Positions 1 through 6,358 of a stretch of DNA of 6,358 bases are shown piece by piece (positions within the stretch are counted from its first letter, which is position 1; each line of letters starts with the position of its first letter). This DNA is from Candidatus Competibacteraceae bacterium. GTDB lineage: Bacteria; Pseudomonadota; Gammaproteobacteria; Competibacterales; Competibacteraceae. Location: NCBI GenBank assembly GCA_012032855.1, contig JAAUQA010000205.1, positions 1 to 6,358 on the forward strand, written 5' to 3'. A program made the position numbers and the translations under genes. The notes beneath the pieces are model-generated. The model saw only the letters and a program-made list of their open reading frames with translations. It had not been told where the DNA came from and ran no database searches.

Positions 1-425
1 TGAGCGATGGGGTGAGTTTGCGCATATTTTTCCACGACCTTTTTGGCACCGTTGAAATCGACTGATCGTTGCAATTCTCTCTTGAATTGGAACCCCAACA
101 TTACGGCAACGAAAAGCAAAATGTACAAACCGGCCGGTAAGCTCCATTCGGTAATGAACCAGACAATGGCAGCGAGCAACACAATAATCAGACTACATCC
201 CAAAGGTCCGACTGTTTTTTTATTCCAATACCGGCAGATTTCGAGGGCCAGTTGAGTAGTAGTAAAACAGTATTGACCTTGATCCGAGAGTCGATCAATC
301 ATTTGCCGTAACGCAAAGTCGCTGATTTTGCTTTCTTTTTTCCTGAATACGAACTGATAACCGCACTGGCTACAGCGCTTGCCGTTTTTATACTTCTGAT
401 CATGTTTACAGTCAGGGCAACGCAT
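1..425 (-). CDS. Zinc-ribbon membrane protein, partial at left edge
   Basis: A reading frame opens with ATG at 425 and stays open for 141 codons to the left edge, so the C terminus is missing. It starts MRCPDCKHDQKYKNGKRCSQ and has a four-cysteine zinc ribbon (Cys3, Cys6, Cys18, Cys21). A charged linker of about 40 residues follows, then two hydrophobic segments at roughly residues 80-97 and 102-116, and then a charged stretch. The start is supported by a GGAGAG ribosome site nine bases upstream and by an in-frame TGA a little further up, with no other start codon between. The gene diverges from fbp across a 208-base spacer. Zinc ribbons of this kind are common at the N terminus of small bacterial membrane proteins, but I do not recognise the family and assign no function. 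The unbroken frame and Cys spacing make a real gene very likely. Confidence 0.8.
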   Translation of the reverse strand, partial: MRCPDCKHDQKYKNGKRCSQCGYQFVFRKKESKISDFALRQMIDRLSDQGQYCFTTTQLALEICRYWNKKTVGPLGCSLIIVLLAAIVWFITEWSLPAGLYILLFVAVMLGFQFKRELQRSVDFNGAKKVVEKYAQTHPIA

Positions 426-633
426 GGCTGATGGCTCTCCGGGTTTTTCCGAAAGCGTAGCTGGTCAATACTACACTGCAATGATTGCGCACAGATTATC
501 CTTTTGCTCAACGATAAGCGCAGCCGGGCAACCCCCTCGCTCGCCGTTGTGGTAGGATTAATAAAGCCTTTTTCGGCACAGCAACCCGCTCAGCGGGTAC
601 TCTTATCCATCACGACAACAGGACGAACTCACC
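426..633. promoter_or_regulatory. Divergent spacer between zinc-ribbon gene and fbp
   Basis: This 208-base stretch separates two divergently transcribed genes, so it should hold both promoters. The only plus-strand candidate I see for a -10 element is TAGGAT at 553-558, and it has no convincing -35 about 17 bases upstream. On the minus strand no clear sigma-70 pair stands out. A perfect short hairpin lies at 584-598, and the fbp ribosome site (AGGA at 620-623) lies ten bases before the ATG. Short open frames that cross the spacer look like chance. The promoter role is inferred from gene orientation, not from good consensus matches. Confidence 0.4.
584..598. repeat. Perfect 6-bp hairpin in the fbp leader
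   Basis: ACCCGC (584-589) and GCGGGT (593-598) are exact inverted copies around a three-base loop. The hairpin ends 35 bases before the fbp start codon and is followed by a mixed sequence, not a T run, so it does not look like an intrinsic terminator for plus-strand transcription. It could be a leader structure in the fbp mRNA, an operator half-site pair, or chance. Confidence 0.4.
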
Positions 634-1655
634 ATGATAGGCACAACAATCACCGAGTTCATCATCGCCGAGCAACGCCGTTTTGCAGGCGCTACTGGTG
701 ATTTTACTTCGTTAGTCAATGACATCGTCATTGCCTGTAAAACCATCGCCAGCGCCGTCAAGTACGGCAAGCTCTCGGATATGGACGTATTGGGCAGCAC
801 CGACAACCAGAATGTACAGGGCGAAACTCAGAAAAAACTGGACGTCATCTCCAACGACCTATTCGTGCGTCGCAACGAATGGTCCGGCTTTGTAGCCGCA
901 ATGGCCTCGGAGGAAATGGATGGTATCTACAATTTACCCAAGCACTACCGCGCGGTAAATACCTGTTGGTATACGATCCGTTAGACGGTTCCAGCAACAC
1001 CGAGGTCAACGGTGCCATCGGCACGATCTTCTCCATTCTGCGCCGTCCGGAAGGCGCGCAAGGAGAACCGACCGAAGCTGAATTTCTGCAACCCGGTACT
1101 CAGCAGATCTGCGCCGGTTATGCCTTATACGGCCCTTCCACCATGATGGTGCTGACCAGCGGTTTCGGCGTCAATGGGTTTACCTTGGATCAGCGCATTG
1201 GAGAGTTCATTCTCAGTCACCCCGATATGCGCATTCCGGAAGACACCAATGAATTCGCTATTAACGCCGCCTACACCCGCTTTTGGGAACCGCCGATCAA
1301 GCGTTATATCGACGAATGTTTGGCCGGTCAGGAAGGTCCGCGCGGCAAAGACTTCAATATGCGTTGGGCTGGAGCCATGATCGCCGATGTGCATCGGGTA
1401 TTGAGTCGTGGCGGTATTTTTCTTTACCCCAAGGACAAGAAAATGAAGGCCAAAGGCGCTGAGGGCAAACTACGCTTGCTCTACGAAGCCAACCCTATGG
1501 GATTCATTGTCGAGCAAGCCGGTGGCGGGTCTTCTACCGGTACGCAGCGTATTTTGGACCTGCAACCTGAAAGCTTGCACCAACGCTGCTCAGTGATTAT
1601 GGGTTCCAAGAACGAGGTGAACCGAGTGAATGCTTACTATAAAGACTATGAGTAA
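634..1655 (+). CDS. fbp: Class I fructose-1,6-bisphosphatase (one frameshift)
   Basis: The enzyme hydrolyses fructose 1,6-bisphosphate to fructose 6-phosphate in gluconeogenesis and in sugar-phosphate cycles, in the cytoplasm. Starting at ATG 634, the first frame reads through residue 105 and contains NVQGE (60-64) and ASEE (91-94). The second frame continues with PRGKYLL, the metal-binding DPLDGSSN (115-122), the substrate region [12 protein letters not shown] and [11 protein letters not shown], whose Glu is residue 285. The frames meet at 948-949, where TACCG stands for an expected TACCCG: one missing C. Left uncorrected, translation stops at 982-984 after 116 residues and loses the active site. 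Restored length is 340 residues, against 332 in E. coli. The stop overlaps the ampD start as TAATG. The usual 'NIDVN' after the metal motif is 'NTEVN' here. I think the frameshift is a sequence error, but a true pseudogene is not excluded. Confidence 0.93.
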
Positions 1656-2222
1656 TGCGCATTGACCAGTCCGCTGGTCGGCTGATTGAAGCCCGTCAAG
1701 TTCCCTCTCCCAACTGCGACGACCGACCGCCAAACGTGGCGGTCGATTTGCTGGTGATACACGGTATTAGTTTGCCGCCGGGTGAATTCGGCGGGCCTTG
1801 GATTGATGCGTTGTTCACCAATACCCTGGATGCCCATGCGCATCCGTATTTTCAAACCATTAGCCATTTGCATGTTTCCACCCACCTGTTGATTCGCCGC
1901 GATGGCGAAATCGTCCAATACGTGCCTTTCCATCGGCGAGCTTGGCATGCCGGACAGTCGGTGTTCCAAGGGCGGGAGCGCTGCAATGATTTCAGTATCG
2001 GCATTGAACTGGAAGGAACCGATACTCTGGCTTATGCGGATCAACAGTACCGACAGTTAGCTATCGTGATCAAAGCCTTGCAAAAGACCTATCCCGCCAT
2101 TACCCGAGAGCGTATTGCCGGGCATGCCGACATCGCCCCGGGGCGCCAAGACTGATCCGGGACCGGCATTTGCTTGGCAACGTCTTTGGTCATTGCTGGG
2201 CGGACAGCGGAAACCATGCTGA
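1655..2222 (+). CDS. ampD: 1,6-anhydro-N-acetylmuramyl-L-alanine amidase AmpD (one frameshift)
   Basis: AmpD cleaves the bond between anhydro-N-acetylmuramic acid and L-alanine in recycled muropeptides in the cytoplasm. In many gammaproteobacteria its loss raises AmpC beta-lactamase through AmpR. The protein follows E. coli AmpD closely, with stretches such as SLPPGEFGGPWIDALFT and GRERCNDFSIGIELEGTD nearly identical. The zinc ligands His36 and His157 and the catalytic Glu118 are visible (family numbers 34, 154, 116). The frame then breaks: CGCCAAG at 2144-2150 has one C more than the expected CGCAAG, giving GRQD and a stop at 2153-2155 after 166 residues. In the shifted frame the sequence resumes KTDPGPAFAWQRL, restoring catalytic Lys165 and zinc ligand Asp167, and ends at TGA 2220-2222. 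Restored length is 188 residues, against 183 in E. coli. The start overlaps the fbp stop (TAATG), so the two are probably co-transcribed and translationally coupled. Confidence 0.95.
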
Positions 2223-2255
2223 TGGCATAAAAGTTCTCGGCCAGGATGTGGTTGT

Positions 2256-2276
2256 AACGCGAGCTGCAAGCGCGTT
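2256..2276. repeat. Small inverted repeat between convergent genes
   Basis: AACGCG (2256-2261) and CGCGTT (2271-2276) are exact inverted copies around a nine-base loop. They sit between the restored ampD stop (2222) and the stop of the opposing tgpA gene (2276-2278), where a bidirectional terminator would be expected. No T run follows on either strand, so intrinsic termination is doubtful. The repeat may be chance. Confidence 0.25.
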
Positions 2277-4259
2277 CAGATGCGCAATTGTTTAATCCCT
2301 CGGCGCAACGCCTCTATTGATTCCGCTGTGGGCAAGTTACGGCTGTAACGCAGCTTGGCGTACAGATGACCGATACGCCTGACTTGGGGGGCTATGTCAG
2401 GTCGCTGTCGCGCAACGCGCTCGGTAAAATCCACCGGTCCTTCGAAACTTTCCCGGACAAAACCCCGCCGCGCGAGTTTGTTGCAAAACCGTTGATACCA
2501 GTGAATAACCGGATCCACCGTGGCCCGCTGACGCAGAAAATGCCAGCCCACCGCCAGCAGGCTCAAACAGCCTAGTAAAGCTACCATTGCGGTGGTCATC
2601 CCGCGCCAATCCACCGCACCGAAGCCCAACCCGGAAAGAAACTCGCGTTGCCGCTCCGGCCCATAAGACAACACCCACTCGTTCCACAGATTGTTGAATG
2701 AATCCCAGCGCAAAGCCAAGTCCTGACGCCAGGAATTATCGCGCCGCGCCATGAATGGCAAATCATTGAGATCGACAGCAGCTTGAATGCCCCGCTCAAT
2801 CCGCGCCGGAGAAACCGCTGCGGTAGGGTCGACCCGGGTCCAACCCCGTTCTTGCAACCAAACCTCGGCCCAAGCATGAGCATCGGATTGGCGCACGATG
2901 AAGTAGTCGCTTAGTGCGTTTGATTCTCCGCCTTGGTAGCCGGTAACGACCCGGGCCGGCACACCGGCGGCGCGCATCAAAAAGACAAAGCTGCTGGCGT
3001 AGTGCTCGCAAAACCCACTACGGGTTTCGAACAGGAATTTGTCCACATTGTTTTCGACTAGACCACCGGGCGGACTGAGCGTGTAATAAAACGGCTCTTC
3101 ACGGAAGAACATGAGAGCGGCTTGTACAATCTGTTCTGGTTCAGCATAACGTGAGCGCCACTCCTGGGCTAAACGGCGTGTTTGCGGGTTATTGTCAGCC
3201 GGTAAGTGCAACGCGCGCCAACGCCAAATGGTTTCCAGCGGACCGGTTTGATAGCGCGGGTAAGAGCTCATGCTGTAGCGCATAAGTTCGTTGACCGGAT
3301 TTTGCGCAACAATTCGAACCCATGAGTAAGGCCGCCTCTGGCGGTATGAGGTAAGGTAAATCCAACGCGAACAACCAACGCTGGCCGTGAGGCTCTACAA
3401 TGACCGTGTAATCCACGCTCTTTCCTTCGACCGAATAGGGAATCTCTGCGCGTGGGAAATCAATGCTGCGGGTCCAGGTTGCGCCGTCAAAACGCCACAG
3501 CACCGGTCCCCGCCAATAGAGCAGATTGGGCGGGGGAATAGGGTTGTTAAAGCGGACCCGAAACGCTACTTCGTCAGACTGGATCAGTTCACTGATAGCG
3601 CCCGGAGTCATCTTGTCGTCTAGCCCGGTCAGACCACTATGCGCGTCCTTGGGCATACCCCATAGCGGGCCGGGTATGCGGGGAAACAGCACGAATAAAA
3701 TCAGCATGACCGGCAAGCCTTGCAGCACCGTGCGCAGGCTCAAACGTAGAACGGCGTCGACGGGTATAGCGGCGTGTTGGCGTTGGGTCATGGTTTGCGC
3801 AGCCAATAACACGACCAGTATGGTCAATAAATAGCCAGCCATCAGCAGGCTTTGGCTGTACAGTAGATTGGCCATAACCAGAAAATAACCCAGCATCAAC
3901 AGAATCAGGCCATCTCGCAGCGTGCGCGACTCCAGAAACTTCATCGCGGCCATTGCCGCTAACAGCGCTACCCCTGCTTCGCGGCCGAACAGTGTTTTAA
4001 AGCTATAGAACACTAAAACGACGATTAATAGAGTCAGGGAAGCACGTAACCAGCGTCCCGGCAGTTGGCGCGACGTGCGTTGCGCCACCCACCAGCGCCA
4101 ACTCACCGCACCCGCAAACAGCACTCCCGACCAAATCGGCAGGTGAGAGAGATGGGGCAATAATGCAAGACTCAACGCCACCGTCAGCCAGCGGATGGCA
4201 ACAGCGTCTAACTCGATTGATTTAACAGCCGTTTTACGGGCGGTTTTACGCCAGAACAA
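2276..4259 (-). CDS. tgpA: TgpA-type membrane transglutaminase-like protein, DUF3488/DUF4129 (frameshifted)
   Basis: This is an inner-membrane protein with a periplasmic transglutaminase-like domain. The Pseudomonas homologue TgpA is essential, and its cellular substrate is not settled. The N-terminal half carries about seven hydrophobic segments (residues 20-198), then the conserved MTPGAISELIQSDEVAFRV (217-235). After the frame break come the catalytic residues: Cys418 in RSGFCEHYASSF, His462 in SDAHAWAEVW and Asp478 in WTRVDPTAAV. Their spacing of 44 and 16 matches what I recall for Pseudomonas TgpA. A last membrane segment (about 555-576) precedes a DUF4129-like tail. The start is TTG at 4259, chosen because AAAAGGAGG lies six bases upstream, inside the end of the DUF58 gene. 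Near 3307-3331 the frame shifts by two; restoring one base at each of two sites gives EAALTHGFELLAQNPVNELM and 661 residues, close to the usual size. Uncorrected, the protein ends after 354 residues, without catalytic residues. Confidence 0.9.
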
Positions 4260-5220
4260 CAGTCGCCTCCTTTTCTAACCCGTACAGTGCCAATGCTTCC
4301 AGACACTGGCGGCGTTGACCTTCGCCATGCGCCGGCGGCAAAACCCGACCGGGCAGACGCAAGCCATAATCCTGTTGATCGGCTTCGGCTTTCAATACCC
4401 ATTGACACAGTTGCGCCAACCGCGTTTCCGGTGCTTCCGGGTCTAACCGCTGCCAATCCAACCACAGTTCCAGGCGAGTCTGGTCAACGAAGCGTTTGAC
4501 CGGTAGTTCAGCGCTGCGGGCCGCCGATTTCCAGGCAATATGCCGGGGGGAATCACCCGGACGATAAGCGCGTAACCCCGCATAATCCTCACTGCCGCTG
4601 CCCGATTCGCCGATGCTTCCGCCGTGAGTGCGTTTGGCTTCCAAGGGTAACGGACGTTTACCTTGCGGACGGGGATAGACTAAACAAGTCTGCTCGAATT
4701 CGACCCAACTCCAGGCTTGAAAAAGCCCTAGCGGGAACCGTGTCAACACCTTTAATCGTCCCGGTCGCAACCGGCCCCGCCGGGTGGCAGGTATAGTCAA
4801 AACCACGGCAGCACGATCTTGTGCCGGCACGTTGACGTAACAGGGCTCTCCGCCGGGGGCTTGCAAAGCGATCCCGTAACGGTCTTGTTGGTCAGGATTG
4901 TCTAATTGATAGGAAAACAGTGCCTCTTGACCGACGAACACCGGCTCGGCTTTGCCGGGATGAATCCGCAGACGCAACAACGTGTCGTGGCTACGCCGCA
5001 TAGCGTCCAATCCCACTGCAGTCAATAGAAAAATTAATGCAAACCCCAGGCTGTTGTTGTAGTTGATCGCCCACAGAAACAAGATCCCAAGCATCAAGGC
5101 GAACACATAGCCGAACCCGGTAGGCAGGATATAAATTCGCCGCCGTTCCAGTTGTACGGCTTGCCGCCGTGGCGGGTGACGCCGCTGGGTCCACTCAGCA
5201 AAACGGCGTTGCGCAATCAT
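4246..5220 (-). CDS. DUF58 domain-containing protein
   Basis: This is the one large gene here with an unbroken frame, 324 residues. A basic N terminus (residues 1-30) leads into two membrane segments (about 33-52 and 56-74) separated by a very short turn. An extended beta-rich stretch follows, including FPLGLF (162-167), and then the DUF58 signature SEDYAGLRAYRPGDSPRHIAWKS spanning 210-232. The C-terminal part resembles the von Willebrand A-like fold proposed for the family. DUF58 proteins are usually encoded directly after a MoxR ATPase and are thought to be its partner; their biochemical role is not established. The ATG at 5218-5220 follows the moxR stop by four bases with no strong ribosome site of its own, suggesting translational coupling. 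Its last codons (EKEATVVLA) contain the ribosome site for tgpA, which overlaps by 14 bases. Confidence 0.93.
   Translation of the reverse strand: MIAQRRFAEWTQRRHPPRRQAVQLERRRIYILPTGFGYVFALMLGILFLWAINYNNSLGFALIFLLTAVGLDAMRRSHDTLLRLRIHPGKAEPVFVGQEALFSYQLDNPDQQDRYGIALQAPGGEPCYVNVPAQDRAAVVLTIPATRRGRLRPGRLKVLTRFPLGLFQAWSWVEFEQTCLVYPRPQGKRPLPLEAKRTHGGSIGESGSGSEDYAGLRAYRPGDSPRHIAWKSAARSAELPVKRFVDQTRLELWLDWQRLDPEAPETRLAQLCQWVLKAEADQQDYGLRLPGRVLPPAHGEGQRRQCLEALALYGLEKEATVVLA
4266..4274 (-). promoter_or_regulatory. Strong ribosome site fixing the TTG start of tgpA
   Basis: On the minus strand AAAAGGAGG lies inside the final codons of the DUF58 gene (the Glu-Lys-Glu-Ala stretch). The six bases CGACTG separate it from TTG at 4257-4259. 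It is the best Shine-Dalgarno match I found in the window. The neighbouring in-frame CTG at 4260-4262 would be only three bases away, so TTG is preferred. The site implies that tgpA is translated from its own initiation site although it overlaps the upstream gene. Confidence 0.75.
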
Positions 5221-5224
5221 TGGC

Positions 5225-6177
5225 TTAGGACAGCGGTACAGTGGCTATTAATTGCCTTGCCAGATCATCAGCGGATTGGTCCAGTGATTCGTCGCCGGGA
5301 TGCAAGCGATGCCCGACCACAGTGGGTAACACCACTTGCACATCTTCCGGTAGCACATGATCACGCTGGTTAAGCAGCGCCCAAGCCCGGGCAGCCCTTA
5401 ATATGGCTAATCCGGCGCGTGGCGAGAGACCGCTGCGAAACAAGCCGGATTCACGGGAGAGCTGTAACAAGGCTTGTAAATAATCCAGCAACGGGGGAGC
5501 GATGTGCACATCGGCGACCAGGTCTTGCACCGCCATCAGTTCTGCAGGCGACATACACATCGGTAAATGCGCGACCAATTCACGGCGGTCCCGACCCTGT
5601 AGCAAGGTGCGTTCCGCGGCAGCGTCGGGGTAACCCAGTTTGATACGCATCAGGAACCGATCCAATTGCGATTCCGGCAACGGAAAAGTCCCCACTTGAT
5701 AGGATGGATTTTGCGTAGCGATGACGAAAAAAGGTTCCGGCAGGGCATGAGTTTCCGCCTCAATAGTGACTTGATGCTCCTCCATCGCTTCCAACAAGGC
5801 GCTTTGCGTCTTTGGTGTGGCGCGGTTGATTTCGTCGGCGAGAATCAACTGAGAAAGATCGGTCCCGGATGAAATACGAACACGGCGCGTTGGGCTTCGT
5901 ATATTGCTGCGCCGAGAATGTCCGCCGGCAATAAATCGCTGGTGAATTGAATCCGTTGATAATGCAGCCCCAGAGATCGGGCTAGGGCATGCGCCAGGAT
6001 GGTTTTTCCCATCCCCGGTAAATCTTCAATGAGTAGATGACCGCGGCTTAATAAACAGGCTAGTGAAAGGCGAATTGCATGTTCTTTGCCTAGGATGACA
6101 GTGCCGACTTGTTTAATCACTGCTTCCAGGCGGTCCCAATGATCTTGTTCGAGTACAGGTGAATGAAGAGCGCTCAT
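5225..6177 (-). CDS. MoxR-family AAA+ ATPase (one frameshift)
   Basis: MoxR ATPases are cytoplasmic AAA+ proteins thought to act as chaperones in maturing partner complexes, here probably the adjacent DUF58 protein. Motifs in order: Walker A EDLPGMGKT (51-59), DLLPADILG (81-89), HPGPIF (103-108), Walker B LILADEINRA (111-120), sensor 1 ATQNP (154-158), the SQLDRF arginine-finger region (170-175) and sensor 2 GLSPRAG (250-256). The frame breaks between HPGPIF and Walker B. ATCTTTCTCAG on the minus strand lacks one T of an expected TTTT run (plus-strand AAA at 5854-5856); adding it gives PIFSQLILADEINRA. Without it translation stops after 110 residues, before Walker B. Restored length is 317, normal for the family. 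The ATG at 6175-6177 has only a weak GGA upstream. It is the first gene of a three-gene operon. No gene symbol is given because MoxR proper is the methanol-oxidation paralogue. Confidence 0.93.
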
Positions 6178-6238
6178 GGGGTTCCGTAATCGTTTGCTAT
6201 TAGTGTTATTGAATCAGTGGATAAAACGTGAGGTCGAG
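6178..6238. promoter_or_regulatory. Leader of the moxR operon
   Basis: This AT-rich stretch lies directly upstream of the moxR start and, on the other strand, before a possible divergent gene. By position it should contain the operon promoter, perhaps extending further right. I see no good -35/-10 pair; TTTATC and TAATAG on the minus strand, 17 bases apart, are a poor match. The role rests on gene orientation alone. Confidence 0.25.
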
Positions 6239-6358
6239 ATGATTTCTACTTTACGCCAATTGTGTGACTTTGGTTGCGGGGCTAAAGTTCATGCCGGATC
6301 ACGGCTGGGCGTGGTTCAGAGTGGACCGGACAGTTCATTTTGAACCGCTCACAGGGGT
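6239..6358 (+). CDS. Possible first codons of a divergent gene, weakly SelD-like
   Basis: From ATG 6239 a frame of 34 codons reads MISTLRQLCDFGCGAKVHAG and onward, and closes at TGA 6341-6343, just before the window ends. An AGGT lies four bases upstream of the ATG. The FGCGAK segment has the Cys-x-x-Lys pattern (Cys13, Lys16) of the N-terminal catalytic motif of selenide, water dikinase (selenophosphate synthetase), which is often preceded by a short LTQ- or LRQ-like segment as here. After about residue 20 the similarity fades. Since neighbouring genes are frame-broken, another indel could have cut this one. With so little sequence it may equally be chance, so I give no symbol. Confidence 0.25.

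Noticed and set aside
299..511. 70-residue minus-strand frame overlapping the zinc-ribbon gene
   Set aside because: The other minus-strand frame has a cysteine zinc ribbon, membrane segments and a good ribosome site, so this one is a shadow.
504..806. Short open frames on both strands across the spacer and the start of fbp
   Set aside because: They overlap the clearly homologous fbp in other frames, show no recognisable motif and have arginine- or serine-rich chance composition.
940..985. Programmed -1 frameshift in fbp
   Set aside because: No X-XXY-YYZ slippery sequence is present at the junction, the enzyme family is not known for recoding, and three neighbours show similar indels.
879..1655. 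Independent protein starting at ATG 879
   Set aside because: Its first 23 residues are out-of-frame fbp sequence; from residue 24 on it is simply the C-terminal part of the bisphosphatase.
2397..3011. Overlapping minus-strand frames within tgpA
   Set aside because: They are alternative-frame readings of the catalytic domain with no motif of their own.
2276..3283. Soluble transglutaminase-like protein as a separate gene starting at 3283
   Set aside because: It begins in the middle of the TgpA periplasmic region, has no ribosome site of note, and joins the upstream membrane half exactly once the local indels are restored.
6341..6343. TGA read as selenocysteine in the SelD-like fragment
   Set aside because: The catalytic position is already a cysteine codon (6275-6277), the TGA is 22 codons further on, and no stem-loop can be assessed at the window edge.

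Overview
The window looks like chromosomal DNA from a gammaproteobacterium. AmpD is close to the enterobacterial form along its whole length, and the TgpA-like protein matches the Pseudomonas architecture. Class I fructose-1,6-bisphosphatase next to ampD, with base composition near 50% GC, would fit a type I methanotroph or a relative, but that placement is only an inference. I see no insertion sequence, phage gene, CRISPR array, tRNA or rRNA. The content is housekeeping rather than accessory.

Layout, left to right. Positions 1-425 (minus strand) hold the N-terminal part of a small zinc-ribbon membrane protein that runs off the left edge. A 208-base divergent spacer follows, with a short perfect hairpin. 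On the plus strand lie fbp (634-1655) and ampD (1655-2222), whose stop and start overlap as TAATG. A short convergent gap contains a small inverted repeat. The minus strand from 6177 down to 2276 is one tight operon: a MoxR-family AAA+ ATPase, a DUF58 protein, and a TgpA-type membrane transglutaminase-like protein. Spacings are 4 bases and then a 14-base overlap. At the right edge, on the plus strand, the first codons of a divergent gene may be visible; they faintly resemble the catalytic N terminus of selenophosphate synthetase.

The fbp-ampD pair joins gluconeogenic carbon flow (fructose 1,6-bisphosphate to fructose 6-phosphate) with recycling of peptidoglycan anhydro-muropeptides; no direct functional link is proposed. 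The minus-strand trio is the widespread MoxR / DUF58 / transglutaminase module. In it the AAA+ ATPase probably acts as a chaperone-like partner of the DUF58 protein, and the polytopic membrane protein carries a periplasmic Cys-His-Asp domain.

The most striking property is technical. Four of the five large genes (fbp, ampD, tgpA, moxR) are each broken by single-base indels. Each break lies in or beside a short run of identical bases, and each reading frame resumes exactly where the family alignment expects. The coding sequence on both sides is well conserved and every catalytic motif is present. This pattern points to indel errors in the sequence or assembly rather than four independent pseudogenes. 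Restored lengths would be 340, 188, 661 and 317 residues, all near family norms. I found no convincing undescribed system.
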